Source: an uncultured bacterium (lineage in GTDB: Bacteria; Actinomycetota; Coriobacteriia; Coriobacteriales; Atopobiaceae). From it: 18,859 nt of DNA. Below, piece after piece: positions 1 to 6,756 of this stretch. The notes under the pieces were generated by a model. The model worked only from the letters and a program-made list of their open reading frames with translations, was not told where the DNA came from and made no database searches. Where the stretch lies: contig CAJMPT010000033.1 of assembly GCA_905215465.1 (NCBI GenBank), positions 1 through 18,859 on the forward strand. Reading direction: 5' to 3'. How positions within the stretch are numbered: position 1 is the first letter of the stretch; each line of letters opens with the position of its first letter. The position numbers were made by a program, and so were the translations under genes.

Positions 1-105
1 CATGGTAAAGGCGTTGGTGATGGCACAGATGTACTTGTTGGAGCTCATAAAGTCGGCGACGGGACCGAGGACTCTCTCCATGCAGTCCGTAAACTTGTCA
101 AGCAT
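1..105 (-). CDS. PTS lactose/cellobiose-family EIIC, N-terminal fragment
   Basis: Only the first 35 codons are present; the gene runs off the left edge. The ATG at 105-103 follows an AAGGAGG ribosome site with about 8 bases of spacing. The peptide begins MLDKFTDCMERVLGPVADF and continues with an NKYICAITNAF stretch. This resembles the amphipathic N-terminal segment of cellobiose/chitobiose-type EIIC permeases, which precedes the first membrane helix and usually reads like 'LEKVLLPIA..I..N.HL.AI.NGF'. EIIC is the membrane channel that moves the sugar while EIIB phosphorylates it. It lies 95 bp downstream of EIIB on the same strand and is the last visible gene of the PTS operon. The substrate cannot be told from this piece. 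Family is fairly sure from sequence and context; no catalytic loop is visible. Confidence 0.8.
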   Translation of the reverse strand, partial: MLDKFTDCMERVLGPVADFMSSNKYICAITNAFTM

Positions 106-171
106 GAGGTATGCCTCCTTTGTGCGAGAGGTACGATTGTCCTTGTATTGAGTTGTCTGATTAAGGGGTTT

Positions 172-194
172 CGCTCCGCGATACTGTCGGAGCG
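172..194 (-). promoter_or_regulatory. Hairpin in the EIIB-EIIC gap
   Basis: A 7-bp perfect stem (CGCTCCG, 172-178, with CGGAGCG, 188-194) closes a 9-base loop about 6 bases after the EIIB stop codon. No U-tract follows on the minus strand, so it does not look like a full terminator. It could protect the 3' end of the upstream mRNA or reduce read-through into EIIC. Confidence 0.4.
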
Positions 195-200
195 CTGCGG

Positions 201-506
201 CTACCTGCCGTTGACCAGGCTCTCTGCCTGCCTGAGAACCGCCGCGCCGTCACAACGCCCATATGCGGTCGGCTCAATGACGGCAACGGGGGCTTTGTCG
301 CCGACGATGGCGGTAACGCGACGAAGAATGTGACGAACCTGGGGTCCAAGCAGCAAGACGTCGAAATTGCCCACCTCATCCTCTATCTGACCCTGCTCGA
401 CGGCCCAGATGTGGTAGTCCTTGCCCTGCTTTTTTGCGCTTTCCTGCATGGCCGCGACAACGAGCGAGGTGCTCATTCCAGCGCAGCATGCGAGCATGAT
501 GTTCAT
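201..506 (-). CDS. PTS lactose/cellobiose-family EIIB
   Basis: 101 residues, the usual length for a free-standing EIIB of the Lac/Chb family. This cytoplasmic protein takes phosphate from EIIA on a cysteine and passes it to the sugar bound by EIIC. The phosphorylation loop lies at the N-terminus (MLACCAGMSTS). By alignment with E. coli ChbB (FCSAGMSTS) the acceptor is Cys7, and Cys8 stands where ChbB has Ser. A later LLLGPQVRHIL stretch (about 51-61) matches the family's second strand and helix. The ATG start is preceded by AAGGAG about 7 bases upstream. It sits 80 bp after EIIA and 95 bp before EIIC. Family is certain; the sugar is not (cellobiose, chitobiose, lactose or another beta-glycoside are all possible). 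Confidence 0.93.
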   Translation of the reverse strand: MNIMLACCAGMSTSLVVAAMQESAKKQGKDYHIWAVEQGQIEDEVGNFDVLLLGPQVRHILRRVTAIVGDKAPVAVIEPTAYGRCDGAAVLRQAESLVNGR

Positions 507-586
507 GCCTCTTCTCCTTCTCTTCTTTGTCCAACGAATGTCAATCGGAGCATCGGCCGTATGCCCCGTTTGGTGAAACCTTGAAT

Positions 587-913
587 CTAGTCGGCGCTCG
601 CGGCGAGCCTCCGATACAACTCGACCATACGTGCGGCAAGGTCGCTGGTCACGATGGCCATGGTGAGATGGTCCTCCGCGTGCACGAGGATGAGGCTCAG
701 ATCGACGGACGAGCCTTTCGCCTCGGAGCTAATCATGTCCATCTGCGCGTCATGAGCTGCGTGCATGCTCCGAGAGGCCTCGGCGAGCAGCTTTTCGGCC
801 TCCTCGAAGTTTGACTCGGCTGCCTCGTCAATCGCCATAAGCGCGCATGACTTCGCAGTTCCGGCGTTGGTGATGATGCCCATCGCAGTCTCGTATTGCT
901 TCTCGTCAATCAT
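587..913 (-). CDS. PTS lactose/cellobiose-family EIIA
   Basis: 108 residues, a typical PTS_IIA (lac-type) all-helical subunit that works as a trimer and carries phosphate from HPr to EIIB. The active-site motif is VHAEDHL at 77-83. His78 matches the phosphorylated His78 of lactococcal/staphylococcal LacF, Asp81 the metal-binding Asp, and His82 the second conserved His. Position 80 is Glu where the family usually has Gln (HAQDH). The N-terminal half (MGIITNAGTAKSCALMAIDEA) also fits the family. Its ATG overlaps the stop codon of the upstream regulator (ATGA, 913-910), so the two are very probably translationally coupled. A GGAG ribosome site lies inside the regulator gene. Confidence 0.94.
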   Translation of the reverse strand: MIDEKQYETAMGIITNAGTAKSCALMAIDEAAESNFEEAEKLLAEASRSMHAAHDAQMDMISSEAKGSSVDLSLILVHAEDHLTMAIVTSDLAARMVELYRRLAASAD

Positions 914-2823
914 GGCTGGTCTCCAATCTCCATCTTCTCCGCTTCAATCAAAATCTGAATTAGCGTCTTGTACTCAGGCGTCTCCAAGAGCCGTCCTATG
1001 AGCTCGCTGCTGCGAAGAGTCCTGGCCAGGGTCCCATAGAACGCCTGACGTCTCTCGTCTCCCCCGGGTGATATGCAGGTCAGAAAGAGCGCCCTGACCG
1101 GATGCCCGCCCCAGTCGACCTCTCGCCTCAGCGTGGCCACGGCCACAAACGTCGTCGTGGCTATTGGCCTAGTGGGGTGAGGCATGGCCACGGCGTTGCC
1201 AAAGGACGTCTGGGCAAGTCCTTCTCGCTCCCCCACCAGCAGGCGCAGGTCCCCTTGAAGGGCGCGACGAGAGGAGACCTCGGCGCAGAGTCGGTCAAGG
1301 GCCTCGTCTTTAGTCCAAACGTCCAGATCGGCGAAGAACAGGTCCTCGGGGAAGAACGATGCGATCCACCCAGCGGGAGCCCGTGTCCACTGGAGCAGGC
1401 GCCTTACGTCTCTGGCCTCGGTGTCGTCCAGGAAGAAGCCCACCTCGCGAACGGGCACCGGCAGCTCGACGCCGAGAGGCACAGTGGTAAAGACGTAGTC
1501 AATCCGTCTGAAGTCGATGTCTGACACCTGCGCCGCATCGCATGCCGTCACCGTATCGATCCATCGACCAAACTCCTGGCGATAGCGATACTCGAGCAAC
1601 TTGGCGGAACCCTGTCCGCTTGCGCATACCACCAGAATGTTCTTCTTCACGGGCGCGCTGCGCTGCCTTTCCATCGCAAGAATCAAGGGCAAGGCCAGGT
1701 AGCCAATCTCGTGCTCCGAGGGAGCAACCCCGTAGTGGCAGGCAAGGACAACGGCCATCTCGGATGCCATGGAATAGGCCAGCGGAAATCGTTCCCTGGT
1801 CTCCGCAAGCAGCGGATTCTCGATACGCATGCAACAGGTCAGCCTGATGGAAAGCGGCTCGACGTGACGAGCCAGGTTCATCCTAAGTTCCAGGTCATCC
1901 GCAAAGTCAAACCCAAATACCGACTTCACGGCAGCAAGCATCTCATCGACCACGGCCCAGGTCTCGTCAGAGATGACGAGACCCCCGCCATCGGGCCGCT
2001 GGTCCTGGTCGAGAACCCTGCGTCCCGCCAGGTGAAGCGCAATGTAGCCTACCTCTTCCCTCGGCAGGTCCACGTCAAACTCGCGGGAGACCTCCGCCGC
2101 CAGGTCCCGGGCAACAGAGAAGGCCTCGCCCGCCTCAATCGCCACAAGCCTGTCCTCGGGCATGGGAACGTAGCAGCCATGGCTAATCCGTCCCAAGGCA
2201 ACCGCAATGTGGACCACGAGGTTCTGATATGCAGCCGAGTTAACGTGAAAGCCGTCTCGCTCAACCACTCGGTCGATGCAGGCGGAAACGCGAGAGAGTC
2301 TCGAGCGAGTCTTGGCACCACCAGAGAGCCCGTCGACGACAAGCCCTGCCATGCACAGCCGACGCGCCTCCTCGGGGCCACACACCCTGATGCCATATCT
2401 GGGCTTTCGCTCAATGGAAAGGCCGTAATGCGAGAGGTGTTTCTCGACGTCCTTGATGTCTCGCGAGAGGGAGGTCTTCGACACGTAGACGAGCTTGCTC
2501 AGATCGTCGAGCGTTATCCATTCGATGCGGTGGAGAAGGTCGTCCAGCAAATAGGCAACCCGTTCCTCACGCGTCTGCAGCCCTGCCCGAGGAGCGGCCT
2601 CGTCGGCAAGCCACGTCTTGAGGGCATCGTCATCGGTTACCAGGAGCTCATAGGTGCCGCCCCGACGCTTCTCGATGGACGCGATGCCGACAAGGGCCGC
2701 ATTTGCCTCTCTCACATAGGAGCGGACGCTTCTTTCGCCAACGGCAAAGAGGTCCGACAGGTCGGAGGCGTCAACGCTGGCATGAGAGCGCAAGTACTCG
2801 ACGAGCTTATGCGACCTGTCCAT
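910..2823 (-). CDS. LicR-like PRD transcriptional activator of the PTS operon
   Basis: 637 residues with the full LicR/BglG-family layout. An N-terminal HTH (about 5-58) is followed by a second HTH (about 85-148), PRD1 (about 170-275), PRD2 (about 285-390), an EIIB-like domain (about 394-480) and an EIIA-like domain (about 490-630). Such proteins activate PTS sugar operons, and HPr and the cognate EII proteins control them by phosphorylation. Regulatory residues compared with Bacillus subtilis LicR are His205 (H219), His264 (H278), His320 (H333), Cys400 (C413) and His549 (H559). The equivalent of the second PRD2 histidine (H392) is Pro379, in YLALPLILAMER; the spacings of 59 and 21 residues around it match LicR exactly. 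The ATG follows a GGAGGAGG ribosome site. As first gene of the operon and overlapping EIIA, it probably controls its own operon. Confidence 0.93.
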   Translation of the reverse strand: MDRSHKLVEYLRSHASVDASDLSDLFAVGERSVRSYVREANAALVGIASIEKRRGGTYELLVTDDDALKTWLADEAAPRAGLQTREERVAYLLDDLLHRIEWITLDDLSKLVYVSKTSLSRDIKDVEKHLSHYGLSIERKPRYGIRVCGPEEARRLCMAGLVVDGLSGGAKTRSRLSRVSACIDRVVERDGFHVNSAAYQNLVVHIAVALGRISHGCYVPMPEDRLVAIEAGEAFSVARDLAAEVSREFDVDLPREEVGYIALHLAGRRVLDQDQRPDGGGLVISDETWAVVDEMLAAVKSVFGFDFADDLELRMNLARHVEPLSIRLTCCMRIENPLLAETRERFPLAYSMASEMAVVLACHYGVAPSEHEIGYLALPLILAMERQRSAPVKKNILVVCASGQGSAKLLEYRYRQEFGRWIDTVTACDAAQVSDIDFRRIDYVFTTVPLGVELPVPVREVGFFLDDTEARDVRRLLQWTRAPAGWIASFFPEDLFFADLDVWTKDEALDRLCAEVSSRRALQGDLRLLVGEREGLAQTSFGNAVAMPHPTRPIATTTFVAVATLRREVDWGGHPVRALFLTCISPGGDERRQAFYGTLARTLRSSELIGRLLETPEYKTLIQILIEAEKMEIGDQP

Positions 2824-2893
2824 CTTCGCCTCCTCCCGATCCGATGCTTACGGGTAAGACGATAGGTCAAGGCAGGCAAGGTCTCCATCGCCC

Positions 2894-2918
2894 GAAGGTT
2901 CCAACAAGTCGGAAGGTT
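2894..2918. promoter_or_regulatory. Direct GAAGGTT repeats upstream of the licR-like gene
   Basis: GAAGGTT occurs at 2894-2900 and again at 2912-2918, an 18-bp step. A TTCC-N8-GGAA dyad (2899-2914) spans the gap between them. The site is about 75-95 bp upstream of the regulator start, where an activator or CcpA-like site could sit. No convincing -10/-35 pair was found here. Function is inference only. Confidence 0.25.
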
Positions 2919-2976
2919 GTTTGAACGAGTTTTCAGCCGTGGCCGCGCTCGCAAAGGCGGCAGGCGCAGGCCGTCC

Positions 2977-3450
2977 CTAGAGCACCTGCTCCATGCCAAC
3001 CTTGTACGGCGTCATGCCCATGGCCTCGTAGAAGGCCTTGGCGCCAGGGTTGCAGCTCCAGACGTTGAGCGTCACGTCGTGGCAGCCAAGGCCGCGCGCG
3101 TAGTCAATGACGTGCTGGTAGAGGGCCGTACCCACGTGCCGGCCGCGGCTCTTCTCGCTGACGCAGATGTCGTCGATGTAGAGGGTCTTGACGTCCTGCC
3201 AGTTGTTCTCTGCCGTGTGGTCCTCAAGAACGCAGAACGCGTGTCCCAGGACCTCGGCGCCCTCGGCGGCCACAAAGACCGGGGTCTCGTCGTTGGCAAA
3301 GATGCCCAGCAGCTCATCGTCGGTGTACTTGCGCGTACCCGTGCGGAAGAGGTCCGGACGACCCGCCGCATGCACCTCCAGCACCTGGCTCAGCAGCTCA
3401 TGGACGCCGGCAACGTCCTGGGCGCCCGCTCGCCTGATCTCAACTGACAC
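2977..3450 (-). CDS. GNAT-family N-acetyltransferase
   Basis: 157 residues, a complete GNAT fold that transfers an acetyl group from acetyl-CoA to an amine; the substrate is unknown. The acetyl-CoA pyrophosphate loop is VSEKSRGRHVGTAL (97-110) with the R104-x-x-G107-x-A109 signature. It is preceded by the beta-4 strand LYIDDICV. Motif B is WSCNPGAKAFYEAMGM (131-146), with the conserved N134, A137, F140 and Y141. The start is GTG at 3450-3448, chosen because GGGAG lies five bases upstream and the N-terminus SVEIRRAGAQDV is the usual first strand of the fold. It is divergent from the small membrane protein at 3577. Nothing in the neighbourhood fixes its substrate. Confidence 0.92.
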   Translation of the reverse strand: MSVEIRRAGAQDVAGVHELLSQVLEVHAAGRPDLFRTGTRKYTDDELLGIFANDETPVFVAAEGAEVLGHAFCVLEDHTAENNWQDVKTLYIDDICVSEKSRGRHVGTALYQHVIDYARGLGCHDVTLNVWSCNPGAKAFYEAMGMTPYKVGMEQVL

Positions 3451-3517
3451 GGCACTCCCTTCGCCTGGTTTGACATGCGTATGGTACGCCCCGGCGACTT
3501 AGCGGGCGCCAAACGGG

Positions 3518-3523
3518 TAGATT
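3518..3523 (+). promoter_or_regulatory. Candidate -10 element for the small membrane protein
   Basis: TAGATT in the context GGGTAGATTGTTTT lies 53 bp upstream of the ATG at 3577. A near-identical TAGACT is seen upstream of the DUF1846 gene (4234-4239) and of ettA (16698-16703, minus). No good -35 was found. Confidence 0.3.
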
Positions 3524-3576
3524 GTTTTAATCCGCGCAGGCCCACGCCCGCGCAAGGCCAACGGCGGGGAGGACCC

Positions 3577-3954
3577 ATGCAGGAGAAGACAAGGCGCGCG
3601 GCGGGAGCCCTCGGGAAGGCCGTCCTCTACGGCGGCGCGGCAGCGCTGGGCCTAGCCATCCTCACCTTCCTCTTTGCCTTTCTGACCGGCGGCTTTGACG
3701 CTCGCCTGGGCCTGGACTGGGCCCGCCGCGTCCTCTACGTCATCGGCGGCGTCTGCGTGGTGGTGAGCGGAGCCGGCCTCTTCTTTGCCGGCGACGCCCC
3801 GCGTGACCAGCGCATTGGCTTCAAGAAGGACGAGACCCTCTCCGCCTTTGAGCGCGCGCCGGGAATCAGCTGGCCCTGGGCGCTGCTGACCGGCAGCGCG
3901 GCTCTCTTCCTTCTTGGCGTCATTCTCGACCTCGTCCTGGTGGCCCTGGCGTAG
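3577..3954 (+). CDS. Small three-helix membrane protein, unknown function
   Basis: 125 residues, no family recognised. Three hydrophobic segments are visible: about 16-37, 51-71 and 101-124. Between the second and third is a polar stretch with charged residues (DAPRDQRIGFKKDETLSAFERAPG). The N-terminus is positively charged (MQEKTRRAAG), suggesting it faces the cytoplasm. The frame is open further upstream, but the ATG at 3577 is preferred because GGGGAGGA ends three bases before it and the preceding residues look non-coding. It is probably transcribed alone: the upstream gene is divergent, and a 323-bp gap follows. Coding is supported by codon use and the clean ribosome site. Confidence 0.7.
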   Translation: MQEKTRRAAGALGKAVLYGGAAALGLAILTFLFAFLTGGFDARLGLDWARRVLYVIGGVCVVVSGAGLFFAGDAPRDQRIGFKKDETLSAFERAPGISWPWALLTGSAALFLLGVILDLVLVALA

Positions 3955-4067
3955 GGCCGACAGACGATTTGGGTTCGCCAGTCAGGCATCGCCAGGTGGA
4001 CCGCATCACATAATCGCAGTTCAGACGCTTGGGTTGTTTTCTCGCCCCTCAAAAACGCTGCACCGTC

Positions 4068-4096
4068 GAACCCAATTCGGATTCCGAATTGGGTTC
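4068..4096. repeat. 29-bp perfect palindrome (14-1-14)
   Basis: GAACCCAATTCGGA (4068-4081), a single T, then its exact reverse complement (4083-4096). A one-base centre suits a protein-binding dyad or a cruciform better than an RNA terminator, and no T-tract follows. It is the midpoint of the larger symmetric array and lies 182 bp upstream of the DUF1846 start. Confidence 0.8.
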
Positions 4097-4103
4097 AACC
4101 GCA

Positions 4104-4157
4104 ACGCCTCATGGCGTCAGGCAAAAGGTGGTCAACTCGTCTACCTGCCCTTTTGCC
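4104..4157 (+). other. Two adjacent potential hairpins inside the second 107-bp unit
   Basis: ACGCC (4104-4108) pairs with GGCGT (4113-4117) around a TCAT loop. Immediately after, GGCAAAAGG (4120-4128) pairs perfectly with CCTTTTGCC (4149-4157) around a 20-base loop. Both lie between the flanking TTGGGTTC/GAACCCAA arms, so the unit could fold as a closed multibranch RNA. Whether it is transcribed is unknown. Confidence 0.35.
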
Positions 4158-4230
4158 GAAAGGCCACCCACATACCCCCTCACTCGCGAACCCAAAACGT
4201 TCAGGGCCGCCGCCACGCGCGGGCGACGCC

Positions 4231-4239
4231 TGCTAGACT
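4231..4239 (+). promoter_or_regulatory. Candidate extended -10 for the DUF1846 gene
   Basis: TGCTAGACT (TG-n-TAGACT) would start transcription near 4246, about 32 bases before the ATG at 4278. The same TAGAYT core recurs upstream of the small membrane protein and of ettA. No clear -35 was seen. Confidence 0.35.
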
Positions 4240-4277
4240 GTTGCTTTCCAGACGCTCGGCACGACCAGGGGGCAACC

Positions 4278-5759
4278 ATGCGCACAGGCTTTGACAACGA
4301 CAAGTACATCGAGCTGCAGGCGGAGCATATCCGCGAGCGCGTCGGGCAGTTTGGCGGCAAGCTCTACCTGGAGTTTGGCGGCAAGCTCTTTGACGACTAC
4401 CACGCCTCCCGCGTCCTTCCCGGCTTTGAGCCCGACTCCAAGTTCCGCATGCTCAAGAGCATCGCGGACGACGTCGAGGTCATCATCGCCATCAACGCCA
4501 ACCACATCGAGAAGAACAAGTCCCGCGGAGACCTCGGCATCACCTACGACGAGGACGTCCTGCGCCTGGTGGACCTCTTCCGCGGCAACGGCATGGCCGT
4601 GGCGGCCGTGGTCATCACCCAGTACGCCGGCCAGCCCGCGGCCGACGCCTTCCGCCACCGCCTGGCGAGCCTGGGCATCCAGTGCCGCCTGCACTACCCC
4701 ATCGAGGGCTACCCCCACGACGTGGACCTCATCGTCTCCGACGAGGGCTACGGCAAGAACGAGTACGTGGAGACCACCCGTCCGCTCGTGATGGTTACGG
4801 CCCCCGGCCCCGGCTCCGGCAAGCTTGCCACCTGCCTCTCGCAGATCTACCACGAGCACAAGCGCGGCGTGGAGGCCGGCTACGCCAAGTTCGAGACCTT
4901 CCCCGTCTGGAACCTGCCACTCACCCACCCCGTGAACGTCGCCTACGAGGCCGCCACGGCAGACCTCGACGACGCCAACATCATCGACCCCTTCCACCTG
5001 GACGCCTACGGCAAGACCACCGTCAACTACAACCGCGACGTCGAGGCCTTCCCCGTGGTGCGCGCCCTCATGGAGAAGATCTTGGGCCAGAGCCCCTACC
5101 AGAGCCCCACCGACATGGGCGTCAACATGGTGGGCTTCGCCATCACCGACGACGATGCCTGCCGTGAGGCCTCCAAGATGGAGATCGTGCGCCGCTACTT
5201 CCAGGCCTGCGTGGCAGTCAAGCGCACCGGCATGGGCTCCGAGCAGGTCCAGCGCCTGGAGATCATCATGAAGAAGGCCGGCGTGGACAAGAACTTCTCT
5301 CCGGCAAGGAGCGCCGCGCTCACGCGCGAGCAGGTCACCGGAGCGCCCGTGGGCGCCATGGTCATGCCCGACGGCTCCGTGGTCACCGGCAAGACGAGCG
5401 CTCGCCTGGGCGCCGCCAGCTCCCTGCTCATGAACGCCCTCAAGCACGTCACCGGCGTGGACATGGAGCTCGAGGTCATCAGCGACTCCGCCATCGAGCC
5501 CATCAGCCGCCTGAAGACGCACTTCCTGGGCAGCAAGAACCCGCGCCTGCACCCGGACGAGACCCTCATGGCGCTCTCCATCACCTCCGCCACCAGCGAG
5601 GTGGCCGCCCGCGTGCTGGCAGGCCTGGAGCAGCTGCGCGGCTGCGACGCGTTCTTCTCGGTCATCATCTCCGCCGATGACGAGCAGGTCCTTCGCCGCC
5701 TGGGCATCAACGTCTGCTGCGAGCCCAAGTTCGAGCGCAGCACGCTCTTCCACGCGTAG
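4278..5759 (+). CDS. DUF1846 (UPF0371) family protein
   Basis: 493 residues, close to the roughly 500 usual for this family of conserved Firmicutes/Actinobacteria proteins. Structures of members are known but no accepted biochemical role is. The family-typical start (TGFDNDKYIELQAEHIRERV) and LYLEFGGKLFDDYHASRVLPGF segment are intact. A phosphate-binding-loop-like TAPGPGSGKLATCLSQIYHE lies at about 174-193, followed by the conserved PTDMGVNMVGFAI segment at about 277-289. The C-terminal part (about 345-480) contains the MMPDG-type and TSATSEVAA stretches seen in the family. The ATG at 4278 is chosen over upstream in-frame starts because AGGGGG lies six bases before it and homology begins there. 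It is transcribed alone, convergent with lysR, and preceded by the symmetric repeat region. Confidence 0.92.
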   Translation: MRTGFDNDKYIELQAEHIRERVGQFGGKLYLEFGGKLFDDYHASRVLPGFEPDSKFRMLKSIADDVEVIIAINANHIEKNKSRGDLGITYDEDVLRLVDLFRGNGMAVAAVVITQYAGQPAADAFRHRLASLGIQCRLHYPIEGYPHDVDLIVSDEGYGKNEYVETTRPLVMVTAPGPGSGKLATCLSQIYHEHKRGVEAGYAKFETFPVWNLPLTHPVNVAYEAATADLDDANIIDPFHLDAYGKTTVNYNRDVEAFPVVRALMEKILGQSPYQSPTDMGVNMVGFAITDDDACREASKMEIVRRYFQACVAVKRTGMGSEQVQRLEIIMKKAGVDKNFSPARSAALTREQVTGAPVGAMVMPDGSVVTGKTSARLGAASSLLMNALKHVTGVDMELEVISDSAIEPISRLKTHFLGSKNPRLHPDETLMALSITSATSEVAARVLAGLEQLRGCDAFFSVIISADDEQVLRRLGINVCCEPKFERSTLFHA

Positions 5760-5784
5760 AACATCGCAAACGCAACCAACCACG

Positions 5785-5833
5785 CCAAAGGGACGGTCCC
5801 AGAGTTGACAAAGGGACTGTCCCTTTGTCAACT
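5785..5833. repeat. REP-like palindrome, probable bidirectional terminator
   Basis: AGTTGACAAAGGGAC (5803-5817), T, then its exact complement (5819-5833) make a 31-bp palindrome. A shorter relative, GGGAC-G-GTCCC (5790-5800), lies just before it. It fills the gap between the convergent DUF1846 and lysR genes, and its last base touches the lysR stop codon (5834-5836). As RNA it would form a long stem in either direction. The GGGAC-n-GTCCC core resembles repetitive palindromes I recall as common in coriobacterial and clostridial intergenic DNA, so multiple genomic copies are likely; this cannot be verified here. Confidence 0.65.
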
Positions 5834-6697
5834 TCATAGGCAGTCGAGAAACGCGCGGGCGGCCGAGCTCAGGAGGCCGGGGCGGTAGACGGCCGCAAGC
5901 TCGCGGTGCACGGCGGGCTCGAGCGGGCGCTTCTCGATGGCGTAGGGGCAGCGCGTGAGGATGAGCCCCGGCAGGATGGAGAGGCCCAGGCCGCTCTCGA
6001 CCATGCTCATGATGGCGTAGTCGTCCCACGTGGAGAAGCGCGCCTGCGGGGAAAGGCCCGCGCGCTCGAAGAGGGGGCTTATCTCGTTGTCTCTGCCCCG
6101 CTCGAGCAGGATGAAGGGCTCCTCGCAGAGGTCGGCCAGGGCGATGCTCCCGCGCGCGGCGAGCCTGTGGCCCCGCGGCACCACGGCCATGAGCTCGTCC
6201 TCCAGCACCACCTCGCGCGCGAGGCCCTCCCGCGGCTCCTGCGGCGGGTACGGCAGAAAGCCAAAGTCCACCAGGCCCTCTGCCACCCAGGACTCAATCT
6301 CGGAGTAGTCGCCCATTCTGAGCTCGTACTCAATGCCGGGGTGCCTGACCTGGAAGCGCCCAATGGCGTCCGGCAGCACGTGGGTGGCCACGCTCGAGAA
6401 GGTCCCGATGACGAGCGAGCCCGCCTCCATGCCCACGACCTCGCGCACGCGCTCGGCCAGGCGCCGCTCGTCCTCGCAGAGCGCCTCGACGAAGGGCATG
6501 ATGAGCTTGGCGTCCGCCGTGAGCCGCACGCCGCGGCGCCCTCGCTCGAGCAGCGTGACGCCCCACTCGCGCTCCAGGTCAGCGATCATGCGGCTGACGC
6601 CGGACTGGCTGTAGTCAAGCTCGCGCGCCGCCCCCGAGATGCTCCCGCAGCGCACCGTCTCAACGAGCGCGCGCAGCTTCTGGATGCCCGTCTCCAT
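5834..6697 (-). CDS. LysR-family transcriptional regulator
   Basis: 287 residues, typical for the family. The winged HTH occupies about 1-60 (IQKLRALVETVRCGSISGAA, then YSQSGVSRMIADLEREWGVTLLERGRRGVRLT). A linker helix follows, then a periplasmic-binding-like effector domain from about 92 (GSLVIGTFSSVATHVLPDAIGRF) to the end, with GLGLSILPGL near the C-terminus. The frame is open 50 codons further upstream, but the ATG at 6697 is preferred: GGAGGA lies eight bases before it and LysR homology starts there. It is divergent from an EamA transporter across 137 bp containing dyads, the classic arrangement for a LysR regulator and its target. The effector is unknown. Confidence 0.94.
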   Translation of the reverse strand: METGIQKLRALVETVRCGSISGAARELDYSQSGVSRMIADLEREWGVTLLERGRRGVRLTADAKLIMPFVEALCEDERRLAERVREVVGMEAGSLVIGTFSSVATHVLPDAIGRFQVRHPGIEYELRMGDYSEIESWVAEGLVDFGFLPYPPQEPREGLAREVVLEDELMAVVPRGHRLAARGSIALADLCEEPFILLERGRDNEISPLFERAGLSPQARFSTWDDYAIMSMVESGLGLSILPGLILTRCPYAIEKRPLEPAVHRELAAVYRPGLLSSAARAFLDCL

Positions 6698-6756
6698 CGC
6701 TTGGGTCCTCCGGTTTCTGCCATGCGTTTTTCTCATGCCTAGTATGCCAAACATTC

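Larger units (their letters stand above)
3964..4200. repeat. Symmetric array of four GAACCCAA-type motifs
   Basis: This fills most of the 323-bp gene-free stretch 3955-4277. TTGGGTTC lies at 3969-3976 and 4089-4096, and its complement GAACCCAA at 4068-4075 and 4188-4195. They form two units, each TTGGGTTC-N91-GAACCCAA, exactly 107 bp long and offset by exactly 120 bp. The outer copies extend to a 13-of-14 inverted match (3964-3977 with 4187-4200). The inner two form a perfect 29-bp palindrome. Both dyads share the same centre, 4082. The two unit interiors are not similar to each other. A degenerate fifth copy (CAGACGCTTGGGTTG, 4022-4036) is a direct relative of 3961-3976. It could be a MITE-like element, a regulatory array or paired structured RNAs; no transposase or ORF is seen inside. 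Confidence 0.6.

Noticed and set aside
2941..2972. Imperfect GC-rich dyad between the GNAT and licR-like genes as a terminator
   Set aside because: The stem is short with a mismatch and a long loop and has no U-tract; not enough to call.
4086..4103. GGGTTCAACC resembling a tRNA T-arm
   Set aside because: No acceptor, D or anticodon arms can be drawn around it; it is half of the 29-bp palindrome.
3964..4200. Integron attC-like or cassette boundary reading of the inverted motifs
   Set aside because: No GTTRRRY/RYYYAAC core sites, integrase or cassette ORF are present.
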